From Bradyrhizobium sp. LTSP885 (GTDB lineage: Bacteria; Pseudomonadota; Alphaproteobacteria; Rhizobiales; Xanthobacteraceae), in assembly GCF_000938305.1 (NCBI RefSeq), contig NZ_JYMT01000008.1, forward strand, positions 1 to 64,000: a stretch of DNA of 64,000 nucleotides. The letters run 5' to 3'. Each line of letters starts with the position of its first letter. The stretch's first letter is position 1. The notes under the pieces are model-generated. The model did no database searches, had not been told where the DNA came from, and was given only the letters and a program-made list of their open reading frames with translations. This document shows positions 50,720-61,408 of the stretch, piece by piece. The translations under genes were made by a program, and so were the position numbers.

Positions 50720-52423
50720 TCAGAACAGGGTGTTGGCGGTCATGGCGAGGTGTTCGACGATCGGCCCGAGCGCCAGCGCCGGGAAGAAGGTCAGGCCGCC
50801 GATGATCAGGATGACGCCGACGACGAGGCCGACGAACAGGCCGCCCGTGGTCGGCAGCGTGCCGGCCGACGGCGGGATCGACTTCTTCCCCGCGAGCGAG
50901 CCGGCCATCGCCATCGCCGGAACGATCATGAAGAAGCGGCCAACGAACATCGAGACGGCAAGCGTCAGATTGTAGAAGAAGGTGTTACCGGTGAGCCCCG
51001 CGAAGGCCGAACCGTTGTTGCCGGTCGCCGAGGTATAGGCGTAGAGCACCTCGGTAAAGCCATGCGGACCGGCATTGGCCATCGAGGCCACCGCCGAGGG
51101 CAGCACCACGGCCACCGCCGTCCAGCCGAGATACATCAGCGGCAGCACCAGGATCGCGAGCATCGCCATCTTGACCTCGCGCGCCTCGATCTTCTTGCCG
51201 ACATATTCCGGCGTGCGGCCGACCATCAGGCCGGCGACGAAGATCGACAGCACGACGAACAGCAGCATGCCGTAGAGTCCGGCGCCGACGCCGCCGACGA
51301 TGATCTCACCGAGCTGCATGTTGATCAGCGGGATCATGCCGCCGAGCGCGGTGAATGAGTCATGCATGGCGTTGACCGCGCCGCAGGAGGCCGCAGTGGT
51401 GATGACCGCGAACAGCGAGGACGCGACGATGCCGAAGCGCACCTCCTTGCCCTCCATGTTGCCGCCGGTCAGGCCGAGCGCCTGCAGCGCATTGGTGCCG
51501 TTGGCTTCCGCCCAATAGGTCACGGTGACGCCGGCCAGGAACAGCACGCCCATCACGGCGAGGATCGCCCAGCCCTGCCGCTCATTGCCGACCATGCGAC
51601 CAAACACGTTGGTCAGTGCCGCGCCGAGCGCGAAGATCGAGATCATCTGCACGAAATTTGACAGCGCGGTCGGATTCTCGAAGGGATGCGCGGCGTTGGC
51701 GTTGAAGAAGCCGCCGCCATTGGTGCCGAGCATCTTGATCGCGACCTGCGAGGCGACCGGCCCGAGTGCGATGGTCTGCTTGCCGCCTTCCAGCGTGGTC
51801 GCATCGACATAGGCGCCGAGCGTCTGCGGGATGCCCTGCCAGACCAGGAAGACAGTATAGACGATGCAGATCGGCAGCAGCACGTAAAGCGTGCAGCGCG
51901 TGACATCGACCCAGAAATTACCGATCGTGCGCACCGAGGAGCGCGAGAAGCCGCGGATCAGAGCCATCGCGAGTGCAATGCCGGTTGCGGCCGACAGGAA
52001 GTTCTGGTGGGTCAGGCCGAGCATCTGGACCAGATACGACAGCGTGCTCTCGCCGCCATAGTTCTGCCAGTTGGTGTTGGTGAGGAAGGAGATCGCGGTG
52101 TTGAAGGAGAGATCCTCGGCGACCGCGGACTGTCCGGCGGGATTGAACGGCAGCACCGCCTGCAGCCGCATCAGGCCGTAGATGATGAAGAAGCCGCCGA
52201 CATGGAACAGCAGCATCGCGACCGCATAGGTCAGCCAGTGCTGCTCGCGCCGCTCGTCGACGCCGCCGACCCAGTAGATGCCGCGCTCGACGGGGCGCAG
52301 CACGGGAGAGAGGAAGGTGTGCTCGCCGTTGAAGACGCGGGTCATGTACCAGCCGAGCGGTTTGACCAGCGCGACCACGATCGCGCAGTAAAGAAGTATT
52401 TGAATCCAGCCGATGACGGTCAT
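50720..52423 (-). CDS. kdpA: Potassium-transporting ATPase subunit A
   Basis: 567 residues, ten or more membrane helices. The selectivity-loop Gly motifs are visible: [40 protein letters not shown] and [20 protein letters not shown]. It is the channel-like K+-binding subunit of KdpFABC. ATG at 52423 lies 4 bp after the stop of a 34-residue ORF. Confidence 0.97.
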   Translation of the reverse strand: MTVIGWIQILLYCAIVVALVKPLGWYMTRVFNGEHTFLSPVLRPVERGIYWVGGVDERREQHWLTYAVAMLLFHVGGFFIIYGLMRLQAVLPFNPAGQSAVAEDLSFNTAISFLTNTNWQNYGGESTLSYLVQMLGLTHQNFLSAATGIALAMALIRGFSRSSVRTIGNFWVDVTRCTLYVLLPICIVYTVFLVWQGIPQTLGAYVDATTLEGGKQTIALGPVASQVAIKMLGTNGGGFFNANAAHPFENPTALSNFVQMISIFALGAALTNVFGRMVGNERQGWAILAVMGVLFLAGVTVTYWAEANGTNALQALGLTGGNMEGKEVRFGIVASSLFAVITTAASCGAVNAMHDSFTALGGMIPLINMQLGEIIVGGVGAGLYGMLLFVVLSIFVAGLMVGRTPEYVGKKIEAREVKMAMLAILVLPLMYLGWTAVAVVLPSAVASMANAGPHGFTEVLYAYTSATGNNGSAFAGLTGNTFFYNLTLAVSMFVGRFFMIVPAMAMAGSLAGKKSIPPSAGTLPTTGGLFVGLVVGVILIIGGLTFFPALALGPIVEHLAMTANTLF

Positions 52424-52427
52424 TGCG

Positions 52428-52532
52428 TCAAACCTTTCGAACGGGTGCGAGGCGCAGCAGCGACGCGAGCAGGCCGAGCAGCAAGCCGCTCAGCGCCACG
52501 TCCGCCACGAGAATTGTGCAAAGCGCTGACAT
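52428..52532 (-). CDS. 34-residue hydrophobic peptide between kdpF and kdpA
   Basis: The reading [20 protein letters not shown] continues [14 protein letters not shown]: one predicted membrane helix with a basic C-terminus. It begins 9 bp after kdpF and ends 4 bp before kdpA, so it would be translated only by coupling; its own ribosome binding site is poor. It does not match the KdpF pattern. Either a real extra subunit-like peptide or a chance ORF. Confidence 0.45.
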   Translation of the reverse strand: MSALCTILVADVALSGLLLGLLASLLRLAPVRKV

Positions 52533-52541
52533 CGCGAGGGC

Positions 52542-52631
52542 CTAAAAACGCTCGGGCCGCAGCAATGCGTAAGTGAGGTAGAACAGCAGACCGAGCGAAA
52601 CGAGGCCGGCGAGCGAATAGTCGAAAATCAT
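52542..52631 (-). CDS. kdpF: KdpF, small subunit of potassium-transporting ATPase
   Basis: 29 residues: MIFDYSLAGLVSLGLLFYLT, then YALLRPERF. Length and the YALLRPERF ending match KdpF, the lipid-like stabiliser of the Kdp complex. AGGAGG lies 5 bases before ATG. Confidence 0.88.
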   Translation of the reverse strand: MIFDYSLAGLVSLGLLFYLTYALLRPERF

Positions 52632-52640
52632 CGCCGCCTC

Positions 52641-52724
52641 CTATAGCCGTTCGCAGGCGTAGGCGTAGCCGATGCCGGCCGCGAACAGGCCGATCGCCAA
52701 CGCTGCCATGAGAATGTCCATCAT
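52641..52724 (-). CDS. 27-residue membrane peptide at head of kdp operon
   Basis: MMDILMAALAIGLFAAGIGY, then AYACERL. AGGAGG precedes the first ATG by 5 bases and the second (52721) by 8, a better site than most annotated genes here. One membrane helix. It ends 9 bp before kdpF and is probably the first cistron of the kdp transcript. No known family recognised. Confidence 0.6.
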   Translation of the reverse strand: MMDILMAALAIGLFAAGIGYAYACERL

Positions 52725-52837
52725 GAGAGCCTCCTATGCTCCGTGGGCAGCGGGACCTCGCATAAGCGATCCCGCGCCCGATGGTGGTGAAGTGCCACCC
52801 GCGGCATAGGTTTTCGAGATGTGGCGAATAAGGACGT

Positions 52838-52852
52838 TATAGGAATCCTATA
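52838..52852. promoter_or_regulatory. AT-rich palindrome upstream of kdp
   Basis: TATAGGA-A-TCCTATA is a perfect 15-bp palindrome 114 bp upstream of the first kdp cistron. A degenerate match (TATGGAATCCCTATA) occurs at about 53030-53044 on the other side of a repeat. It could be an operator or -10 region; KdpE binding is only a guess. Confidence 0.35.
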
Positions 52853-52874
52853 TAGGCCCCGGCGCATTCCGCTG

Positions 52875-52992
52875 TCGTCCCGGCGAAGGCCGGGACCCAT
52901 ACGCCGCGGCCCGCGGAAAGGGCACAAGCGGAGTCGGCATTCTTCAGCCAGTCAATTCGGTGGTTATGGGTCCCGGCCTTCGCCGGGACGAC
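52875..52992. repeat. Palindromic repeat D (single copy in window)
   Basis: Arms GTCGTCCCGGCGAAGGCCGG and CCGGCCTTCGCCGGGACGAC (flanking GACCCATA / TATGGGTC) enclose about 65 bp. It fills much of the 416-bp gap between the kdp locus and the gene at 53141; the rest holds the two AT-rich motifs and no ORF. Confidence 0.8.
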
Positions 52993-53140
52993 GGGCGGAG
53001 GCATTTGCACACACGCCGGTTCCCACCTTTATGGAATCCCTATATCTCCGCCCCTCGCCTCATCTCGTTTTCAAATGGCGGTCCAGCCATTTTGAACGCG
53101 CGGCCAATGTCTTGGGCCGCGCTTGGCACGAGATGACGTC

Positions 53141-53602
53141 ATGTCACTGCTTTCTGAAAACCCCTCCGAGCTCGGCGACCGGCTGCGCGCCGCTGACGGC
53201 GTTACGGCCGAGTTGATGGCCGACATCGTCAGCCGGACCTGCCGGCGTTTTCCCTCGCTCGGACAGGGCGGCAAGACCGCCCATATCGAGCGCCTGATCC
53301 ACTCAGGCGCCTGGACCGAAACCGCGCTAGCGCTGATCGATCTCGAGCTGCCGCAATGGCAGATCCGCCGCCTCGTCTATGATGAAGGCGAATGGCACTG
53401 CGCGCTGTCGCGCCAGCGCGAACTGCCCGACTGGCTCGACCAGTCGATCGAGAGCCATCACGCGGATCTCGCGCTCGCAATCCTCAGCGCCTTCGTCGAG
53501 GCGCAGCAGATCAGCGCGCCGGCGAGCCGAACCAGCGTGCCTGGGGTTCGCCGCGATGCCAGCTCGCAATACGAACTACTCCTCGTTGACAATTTCGGCT
53601 AA
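53141..53602 (+). CDS. Hypothetical protein
   Basis: 153 residues from ATG 53141 (MSLLSENPSELGDRLRAADG). A TTG six codons upstream is possible. Soluble, Leu/Ala/Arg-rich and mostly helical by eye, with a conserved-looking segment WQIRRLVYDEGEWHCALSRQ. Coding bias is strong and typical of the region. No family is recognised with certainty, though similar proteins appear common in Bradyrhizobium. Its 3' end overlaps the next ORF in another frame. Confidence 0.7.
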   Translation: MSLLSENPSELGDRLRAADGVTAELMADIVSRTCRRFPSLGQGGKTAHIERLIHSGAWTETALALIDLELPQWQIRRLVYDEGEWHCALSRQRELPDWLDQSIESHHADLALAILSAFVEAQQISAPASRTSVPGVRRDASSQYELLLVDNFG

Positions 53603-53891
53603 CGGCGGCGCCATCGTGAGTGCAAAAGAGTTGCCGCGGGAATTGCGCTCGGCACAGGTCCTGATCCGGTTTGGATTCCGGATCGCGATCATGATCGGCT
53701 TTGCCGCGTTCGCCAGCATCGGTTTCGGCAGGAGCCTGGTCGCGCTGCTGTGGATGTCTGCGCTGCTGTGCGCCGTGGTCGGCGCCGCCAAGCGCGAGCC
53801 GCCGTTCAGAGCCCAGCTCAATCATTGGGACGAGATGACCGCCTATGTCGCGCTGTGCGCGCTGGGCACCGGCATCGTCGAGCACCTCTAG
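53556..53891 (+). CDS. Small membrane protein, hypothetical
   Basis: 111 residues from ATG 53556, or 91 from GTG 53616, which lies after the upstream stop and may be the true start. Two hydrophobic helices in the middle (FRIAIMIGFAAFASIGFG and LVALLWMSALLCAVVGAA), then a short polar segment and a last hydrophobic stretch. Overlaps the preceding gene by 47 bp if ATG is used. The stop TAG runs into repeat A copy 3. Function unknown. Confidence 0.6.
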   Translation: MPARNTNYSSLTISANGGAIVSAKELPRELRSAQVLIRFGFRIAIMIGFAAFASIGFGRSLVALLWMSALLCAVVGAAKREPPFRAQLNHWDEMTAYVALCALGTGIVEHL

Positions 53892-53991
53892 AGCCGTTTC
53901 CGTTCCGATAGAATCGGAACGGGGCTCTAGATTCTTGTTTTGACGCGTTTTCTTTACGCGAACCGGCATCCACTTCGCTCGAAAACGCTCT
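53890..53991 (+). repeat. Interspersed palindromic repeat A, copy 3 (full length)
   Basis: About 102 bp, same orientation as the copy at 2809 and differing at only a few positions; the hairpin arms are CCGTTCCGAT and ATCGGAACGG. It starts with the AG of the preceding gene's TAG stop. Confidence 0.87.
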
Positions 53992-54112
53992 GAAACCCAT
54001 CCCGAAAATCCTATGCGCCTCCTATGACATCGGTTGCCGCTCGCGCTCGATTTCATATCCGGCAAGACCGACATTGAATGCGTGACGTTGACTTTGAAAA
54101 GGACTGACTAAC

Positions 54113-54370
54113 GTGAAACTCGTCGAACCTCCCTCGTGCAGCTCGGCATCTTCCATCGTCTTCATCGGCCGCAACCGGCGCGGCCAATGGGTCGCCCAGG
54201 AGCAGAACGGCCTTTATGGCGGCCTGTTCGTCAATCGCGCCCAAGCCGTCAAATACGCGCTGTTCGAAAACGGCCAGCACCCCGAAATGCTCGTTGAGCT
54301 GTCGCGCGAGATCGAGCTCGACATGCACAGCCGGGCGACCGCCGGCATCCCCATCAGCCGCGTCGCCTGA
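54113..54370 (+). CDS. Hypothetical protein
   Basis: 85 residues; AAAGGA about 12 bases upstream of the ATG is a weak ribosome binding site. A conserved-looking core (IVFIGRNRRGQWVAQEQNGL, then YGGLFVNRAQAVKYALFENG) precedes a helical tail. A similar small protein is common in Bradyrhizobium genomes, without known role. It lies 7 bp before the dapA-like gene, so co-transcription is possible. Confidence 0.7.
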   Translation: MKLVEPPSCSSASSIVFIGRNRRGQWVAQEQNGLYGGLFVNRAQAVKYALFENGQHPEMLVELSREIELDMHSRATAGIPISRVA

Positions 54371-54377
54371 GCCCCAG

Positions 54378-55358
54378 ATGCTCTGCCCTCCACAGCCGGC
54401 CGAATGGCTCTCGGGTTACATCCCCGACCTTCCGACGCCCTTCAACGACCAGGGCGGGATCGACGAGGCCGCGTTCGGCCGGCTTTGCGAGCGCCAGATC
54501 GCCGCCGGCGCCACCGCGCTGGTGGTCGGCGAGACATCGGGCGAAAATTCGACATTGGAGCCGGCGGAGCGCGAGCAGCTGGTCCGCATCGCCGTCGACG
54601 TCGCCCGCCACCGGGTGCGCATCATCGCCGGCGCCGGATCGAACGCGACCGAGCGGGCGATCATTTTCACGCAAGCCGCGGAAGCCGCCGGCGCGGACGC
54701 CGTCATGTCTGTGGTGCCCTACTACAACAAGCCGATGCCGTCAGGCATGGCAGCGCATTTCCGCGCCATCGCCGCAGCGACGACGCTGCCCGTCATCCTG
54801 CACGATATCCCGGCGCGAACGGTGCGCGGCTTGCCCGACGACACGCTCATAGAGCTCGCGCGATCGCCGCAATTCGCCGGGTTGCGGGACGGCAGCGGCG
54901 ACATCGCCCGGCTGACGCGGCTGCGATCGCACCTGCCGGCAAGCTTCCGGCTGTTGACCGGCGACGACACGACGTCGCTCGCCTATCTCGCCGCTGATGG
55001 CGATGGCTGCATCTCGTCAATGTCGAATGTCGCGCCTGACCTTTGCGCGGCCATTCACCGGAATGTCCGTGAGGGGCGGCTGCATCAAGCGTGCGAGCTG
55101 CACCGGCGGCTCATGCCGATCACAACGCTGCTGGAGCGGGAGCATCCCACCGCCCTGAAGTTCGCACTCGCGCTGCTTGGATTCATGCAGCCGACGACGC
55201 GCCTGCCGATCGTGCAATTGGACGCATCCGCAAAGGCCGAGGTCGCGCAAGCGATTGCAGGCCTCGCCGACGCAGCGGGGTCAAGCGGAGTCGTGAACCA
55301 TCTGTTCGCAACGCCCGTCATCGCAATGCACAATGACCTCGGCGCGCATCGTCGGTGA
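54378..55358 (+). CDS. DapA-family (dihydrodipicolinate synthase-like) protein with altered active site
   Basis: 326 residues from ATG 54378; the open frame extends 54 codons back through the preceding gene. The TIM-barrel pattern is clear: GYIPDLPTPFNDQGGIDEAA, GETSGENSTLEPAER and VMSVVPYYNKPMP. The Schiff-base Lys of the family (in GIKEASGD) is Arg170 in GLRDGSGD, and the catalytic Tyr of LYN is His142 in LHDIPARTV. The spacing of 28 between them equals that of E. coli DapA, so the alignment is secure. Thr45 is Ser54. Classical aldolase/lyase chemistry is therefore doubtful. It should not be called dapA. Confidence 0.8.
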   Translation: MLCPPQPAEWLSGYIPDLPTPFNDQGGIDEAAFGRLCERQIAAGATALVVGETSGENSTLEPAEREQLVRIAVDVARHRVRIIAGAGSNATERAIIFTQAAEAAGADAVMSVVPYYNKPMPSGMAAHFRAIAAATTLPVILHDIPARTVRGLPDDTLIELARSPQFAGLRDGSGDIARLTRLRSHLPASFRLLTGDDTTSLAYLAADGDGCISSMSNVAPDLCAAIHRNVREGRLHQACELHRRLMPITTLLEREHPTALKFALALLGFMQPTTRLPIVQLDASAKAEVAQAIAGLADAAGSSGVVNHLFATPVIAMHNDLGAHRR

Positions 55359-55420
55359 CGCCACTGCCATATTGAGGTTCCAGAACGGCGCCCCATATCC
55401 CTGACAAGGGAGTGCTTGCC

Positions 55421-56818
55421 GTGCAGACCTTCAAGGCGGCCCTCGTTGCGGCGACCGTCTTCGTCGCGCTGGTTGTCTCCATCCGTCCAGGCGCCGCGGA
55501 GGAGAACAGCCGCCTTGCCATGACCATTGCGATCGATGGCGCGGTCGGACCGGCGTCGGCCAGCTATGTGAAGACGGCTTTGGCCAAGGCCGCCGAACGG
55601 CACGCCGAGATTGTCATCCTGCGCCTGAATACACCGGGCGGTCTCTCTACCAGCATGCGCGAGATCATCGCCGATGTGCTCGCCTCGCCGATTCCTGTCG
55701 TCGGCTACGTCGCTCCCTCCGGCGCCCATGCCGCGAGCGCCGGGACCTACATTCTCTATGCGGCCCATATTGCCGCCATGGCGCCGGGCACCAATATCGG
55801 CGCCGCGACGCCGGTGCAGATTGGCGGTCCGATACCCGGTCTGCCGGGCGCCGCCCCGGACAAGGACGGCAAAGACAGCAAGGATGGCGATCACCCATCC
55901 GAGCCGAAGGACGCCATGACGGCGAAGGTGACGAATGATGCCGTCGCCTTCATCCGCAGCCTTGCTGAGCTGCGTGGCCGCAATGCCGACTGGGCCGAAA
56001 AGGCGGTCCGCGATGCCGCCACGCTTTCCGCCAACGGCGCGTTGCAGGCCGGTGTCATCGACCTCGTCGCGCGCGATCCGGCCGAATTGCTCAGGCAGGT
56101 CGATGGTCGCGTGGTGGAGGTCGCAGGCGGCAAGACGCAACGGCTGGCGACCAAGGATGCCGTGCTCGAAGCCATCGATCCCGGCTGGATCTCGCGGGTC
56201 CTGGCGGTCATCACCGATCCGAACGTCGCATTCATTCTGCTGATGGTCGGCATCTACGGGCTGATCTTTGAATTCATGACCCCGGGCACGGTCGCCCCGG
56301 GAATCGTCGGTACGATCTGTCTGCTGCTCGGCCTGTATTCTCTCAATCTGCTGCCGATCAACTACGCCGGCTTTGCCCTGATGCTGGTCGGAATCGCGCT
56401 GCTCGCCATCGAAGCCTTCAACCCGACCGTCGTGATTGGCCTTGGAGGCATCGTTGCCTTTGTGCTGGGCGCGCTGATGCTGTTCAGGGTCGAAGCGCCC
56501 GGCTACGCGCTGTCATGGTGGGTCATCGGCATCACCGTCGCGGTGTTCGTCACTTTCTTCCTTGCCGTCCTCGGCGCACTTCGCCGCGCCGCCAGGGGAC
56601 CCGCCCTCCTCGGCGCGCAGGCCATGCGCGGCCTGCCGGCCGAAGTGCTCGACTGGTCCGAGACCACAGGTCACGTCTTCACCAACGGTGAACGCTGGCA
56701 AGCGCGCGGCACCGAGACGTTCAAGTCCGGAGAGACGGTCGAAGTGGCCAACATCATCGATTTGACGCTGGTGGTCCGGCGCACGCCGGCCGCCGCCGGC
56801 CAAGGAGGTACAGCATGA
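55421..56818 (+). CDS. NfeD family membrane-bound serine protease (ClpP class)
   Basis: 465 residues from GTG 55421, with AGGGAG 8 bases upstream; a GTG three codons earlier is too close to that site. A signal-anchor sequence, then the crotonase-like protease domain with Ser106 in AASAGTYILY and Lys169 in TAKVTNDAVAFIRSLAEL, the Ser-Lys dyad of the 1510-N type. Then about four membrane helices and a C-terminal OB-fold. It overlaps the slipin gene as ATGA; the family is known to cleave its partner stomatin. Confidence 0.93.
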   Translation: MQTFKAALVAATVFVALVVSIRPGAAEENSRLAMTIAIDGAVGPASASYVKTALAKAAERHAEIVILRLNTPGGLSTSMREIIADVLASPIPVVGYVAPSGAHAASAGTYILYAAHIAAMAPGTNIGAATPVQIGGPIPGLPGAAPDKDGKDSKDGDHPSEPKDAMTAKVTNDAVAFIRSLAELRGRNADWAEKAVRDAATLSANGALQAGVIDLVARDPAELLRQVDGRVVEVAGGKTQRLATKDAVLEAIDPGWISRVLAVITDPNVAFILLMVGIYGLIFEFMTPGTVAPGIVGTICLLLGLYSLNLLPINYAGFALMLVGIALLAIEAFNPTVVIGLGGIVAFVLGALMLFRVEAPGYALSWWVIGITVAVFVTFFLAVLGALRRAARGPALLGAQAMRGLPAEVLDWSETTGHVFTNGERWQARGTETFKSGETVEVANIIDLTLVVRRTPAAAGQGGTA

Positions 56819-57576
56819 CGCTTGATTATTTCGCCTATGCGGCACTCGTGCTGCTTGTCATCATATTCCTGACCCAGGCGGTTCGCGTGCTGCGCGAATA
56901 TGAGCGCGGCGTCGTCTTCACGCTCGGCCGCTTCACCAGCGTGAAGGGCCCGGGGCTCATCATCCTCATTCCGGTCGTGCAGCAGCTGGTGAAGGTCGAT
57001 CTCAGGGTGATGGTCCAGGTCGTGCCGCCACAGGACGTGATTTCCCGCGACAACGTCTCGGTCAAGGTCAACGCCGTCCTTTACTTCCGCATCGTCGATG
57101 CCGAACGCGCCATCATCAAGGTCGGCGACTACATGGCCGCGACCAGTCAGCTCGCACAGACCACGCTGCGCTCGGTGCTCGGCAAGCACGAACTCGACGA
57201 GATGCTCGCCGAACGCGACAGGCTGAACGCCGACATCCAGGAGATCCTCGACAAGCAGACCGACGTCTGGGGCATCAAGGTCACCGCAATCGAGATCAAG
57301 GATATCGATCTCAACGAAACCATGGTGCGGGCGATTGCCAAGCAAGCCGAGGCGGAACGGTTGCGGCGCGCCAAGGTGATCAACGCGATGGGCGAGCAGC
57401 AGGCCGCCGAGAAACTCGTCGAGGCGGGCCGAATCCTCGCCCAGGAGCCGCAGGCCATGCAGCTACGCTATTTCGAGGCGCTGCATGACATCGCGGGCGA
57501 GCGCTCCTCGACCGTGGTGTTTCCGCTCCCGATGAACATCCTCGATCACCTGACGCGGCGAAGTGAAGCGACCTGA
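56815..57576 (+). CDS. SPFH-domain stomatin-like (slipin) protein
   Basis: 253 residues. One N-terminal membrane helix (YAALVLLVIIFLTQAVRVL), the SPFH domain beginning REYERGVVFTLGRFTSVKGP, then a coiled-coil stretch (AKQAEAERLRRAKVINAMGE). It is expected to form membrane oligomers and be the substrate or partner of the NfeD protease encoded just upstream. Its 3' end overlaps a convergent small ORF by 31 bp. Confidence 0.95.
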   Translation: MTLDYFAYAALVLLVIIFLTQAVRVLREYERGVVFTLGRFTSVKGPGLIILIPVVQQLVKVDLRVMVQVVPPQDVISRDNVSVKVNAVLYFRIVDAERAIIKVGDYMAATSQLAQTTLRSVLGKHELDEMLAERDRLNADIQEILDKQTDVWGIKVTAIEIKDIDLNETMVRAIAKQAEAERLRRAKVINAMGEQQAAEKLVEAGRILAQEPQAMQLRYFEALHDIAGERSSTVVFPLPMNILDHLTRRSEAT

Positions 57577-57752
57577 CCCGGCAAATGCTTGGCCCGCCAG
57601 GCCGGTCCGGGACCGCGCATGTAATGCGCCTCGGGCCGGTAGACCGTGACCGGCTCCTTGCCGATCCAGGCGAGGAACTTGAACAACGAGTCTGCGGCGC
57701 TGCGTAGCAGCGCGGCGATACCAGTCGATGATGATGATGACGATACGCGCAT
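57546..57752 (-). CDS. Small hypothetical protein
   Basis: 68 residues: a Ser-rich start, then SLFKFLAWIGKEPVTVYRPE and AHYMRGPGPAWRAKHLPGQV. ATG follows the TGA of the upstream gene by one base (TGA-G-ATG), so translational coupling is likely. No family recognised. It overlaps the end of the slipin gene on the other strand, so it may be shorter in practice or not real. Confidence 0.5.
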   Translation of the reverse strand: MRVSSSSSSTGIAALLRSAADSLFKFLAWIGKEPVTVYRPEAHYMRGPGPAWRAKHLPGQVASLRRVR

Positions 57753-57753
57753 C

Positions 57754-58029
57754 TCAGTAATCCCACTTCTCGCCGAGCACGACCGGAGCCCGCGGATATT
57801 TCTCGGCGTCCGCGCCGAGGCTACCGACATCCAGATTCATTCGCGCCCAGCTGTCGTGGCCGCGATGCAGCAGGAGCTCGTTGCGCAGCCGGTGGATCTT
57901 CGCGGCCGCGATGGCGCTGTGGATCATCCTGAAGGCGGCGCCGATCCGCTTGATCGCCCGCCGGAGCGTGAAACGAGAGGCGCCGGCCGAGGCGTGCAGC
58001 CGGGCATCGTGTGCATAGAGCAAGGTCAT
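57754..58029 (-). CDS. Small basic hypothetical protein
   Basis: 91 residues from ATG 58029, with GGAAGG 6 bases upstream (the open frame extends further back without support). A helical, Arg/His/Ala-rich first half (RRAIKRIGAAFRMIHSAIAA, then AKIHRLRNELLLHRG) resembles the short basic DUF1127-like proteins of alphaproteobacteria only loosely. The second half is acidic, ending LGEKWDY. Probably a two-gene unit with the ORF at 57546. Confidence 0.62.
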   Translation of the reverse strand: MTLLYAHDARLHASAGASRFTLRRAIKRIGAAFRMIHSAIAAAKIHRLRNELLLHRGHDSWARMNLDVGSLGADAEKYPRAPVVLGEKWDY

Positions 58030-58284
58030 GTCCCACCTTCCTTTTGGCGGCGCGCGCGAGCGCACCGCGTCACCCCGGAAGATGCTGATAAGACCGTAGG
58101 AATTCGAGATGGCCCGCAGCCAAGCCGCATAGGCACGGCATAAAGGGCAGCCGCCTCGCGGGCTCGCTGCAAATCGGGACATCGCGGGGCTTTTGCCCCC
58201 GATTTGCCCTGTCCGGGGCCGGTTTACGGTCGGCGGCAACACCGGTAACCTCCCGGTCCGCAGGTCGGACGCAGTGAGGTGCCC

Positions 58285-58692
58285 ATGCAGCCCAAGGATC
58301 CCATCAACTGGATGCTGTCAGATGCGATCGAGACGCTGGCGCGGGCCGAGCGCATGCATCAGCGCTTCCTGAATCTGCATCCGCGCACCGGAAACCGCGA
58401 GCCGAGCTGGGAACCGCCGATCGACGTGATCGAGACCGACGACGAAATCCTCATCCTGGTGGCGCTGCCGGGAGTCGACCCCGATGAGGTGGAGGCGGCG
58501 CTCGATGGCGCGACGCTCGTGGTCAGCGGGCGCCGCGCATTGCCCGCGGAACTGCGCGATGCCCGCATCCTGCGGCTCGAACTGCCGCAGGGACGGTTCG
58601 AGCGCCGCATTGCGCTGCCAATCGGCCGCTACACCATCACCCGCTTCGCCGCGCATGGCTGCGTCGGGCTGCGGCTTGGAAAATTGAGCTGA
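58285..58692 (+). CDS. Hsp20/alpha-crystallin family small heat shock protein
   Basis: 135 residues from ATG 58285, with GAGG 5 bases upstream. An N-terminal arm, then an alpha-crystallin-type beta sandwich: PPIDVIETDDEILILVALPG, EVEAALDGATLVVSGRRALP and RLELPQGRFERRIALP. The usual C-terminal I-x-I motif is not evident; the protein stops soon after the last strand. It lies 10 bp upstream of lon, suggesting joint heat or proteotoxic control. Confidence 0.85.
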   Translation: MQPKDPINWMLSDAIETLARAERMHQRFLNLHPRTGNREPSWEPPIDVIETDDEILILVALPGVDPDEVEAALDGATLVVSGRRALPAELRDARILRLELPQGRFERRIALPIGRYTITRFAAHGCVGLRLGKLS

Positions 58693-58702
58693 GGAGTTCG
58701 GC

Positions 58703-61090
<2,388 letters not shown>

Positions 61091-61408
61091 TCACAGGCAG
61101 CCTGGCACCGCTGTCGGCAACGCAAGCGTCGCCGTCGAGATAGCCTGAACAGAATGCGCATGCGCATCTGCCTTCGCCGTCGGTTCACACCCCGTCGGCG
61201 CATCAAAATAATCGCGGCCCGGCCCAATCATAGATTGTCTTCGTGGACGGATAACGTCTACGGTTGATGCTTGATGGAAACGCGGCGAGGACTGGCACAA
61301 GCTGATTTTCCAACGGGGTGGTGACGGCGCGCACGTCACGAAGCAAGCGTTTGGCTCCAGACGGAGCCGACCGTCCGGCGCCGCGTGAGGCCGAAGGGAA
61401 TTGCGATC
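61091..61408. other. Intergenic region, no feature recognised
   Basis: 318 bp between lon and the gene at 61409. It has a small palindrome ATGCGCATGCGCAT near 61155 and no supported ORF. I found neither a GGAAC-type promoter nor a terminator with U-tract. Confidence 0.5.
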
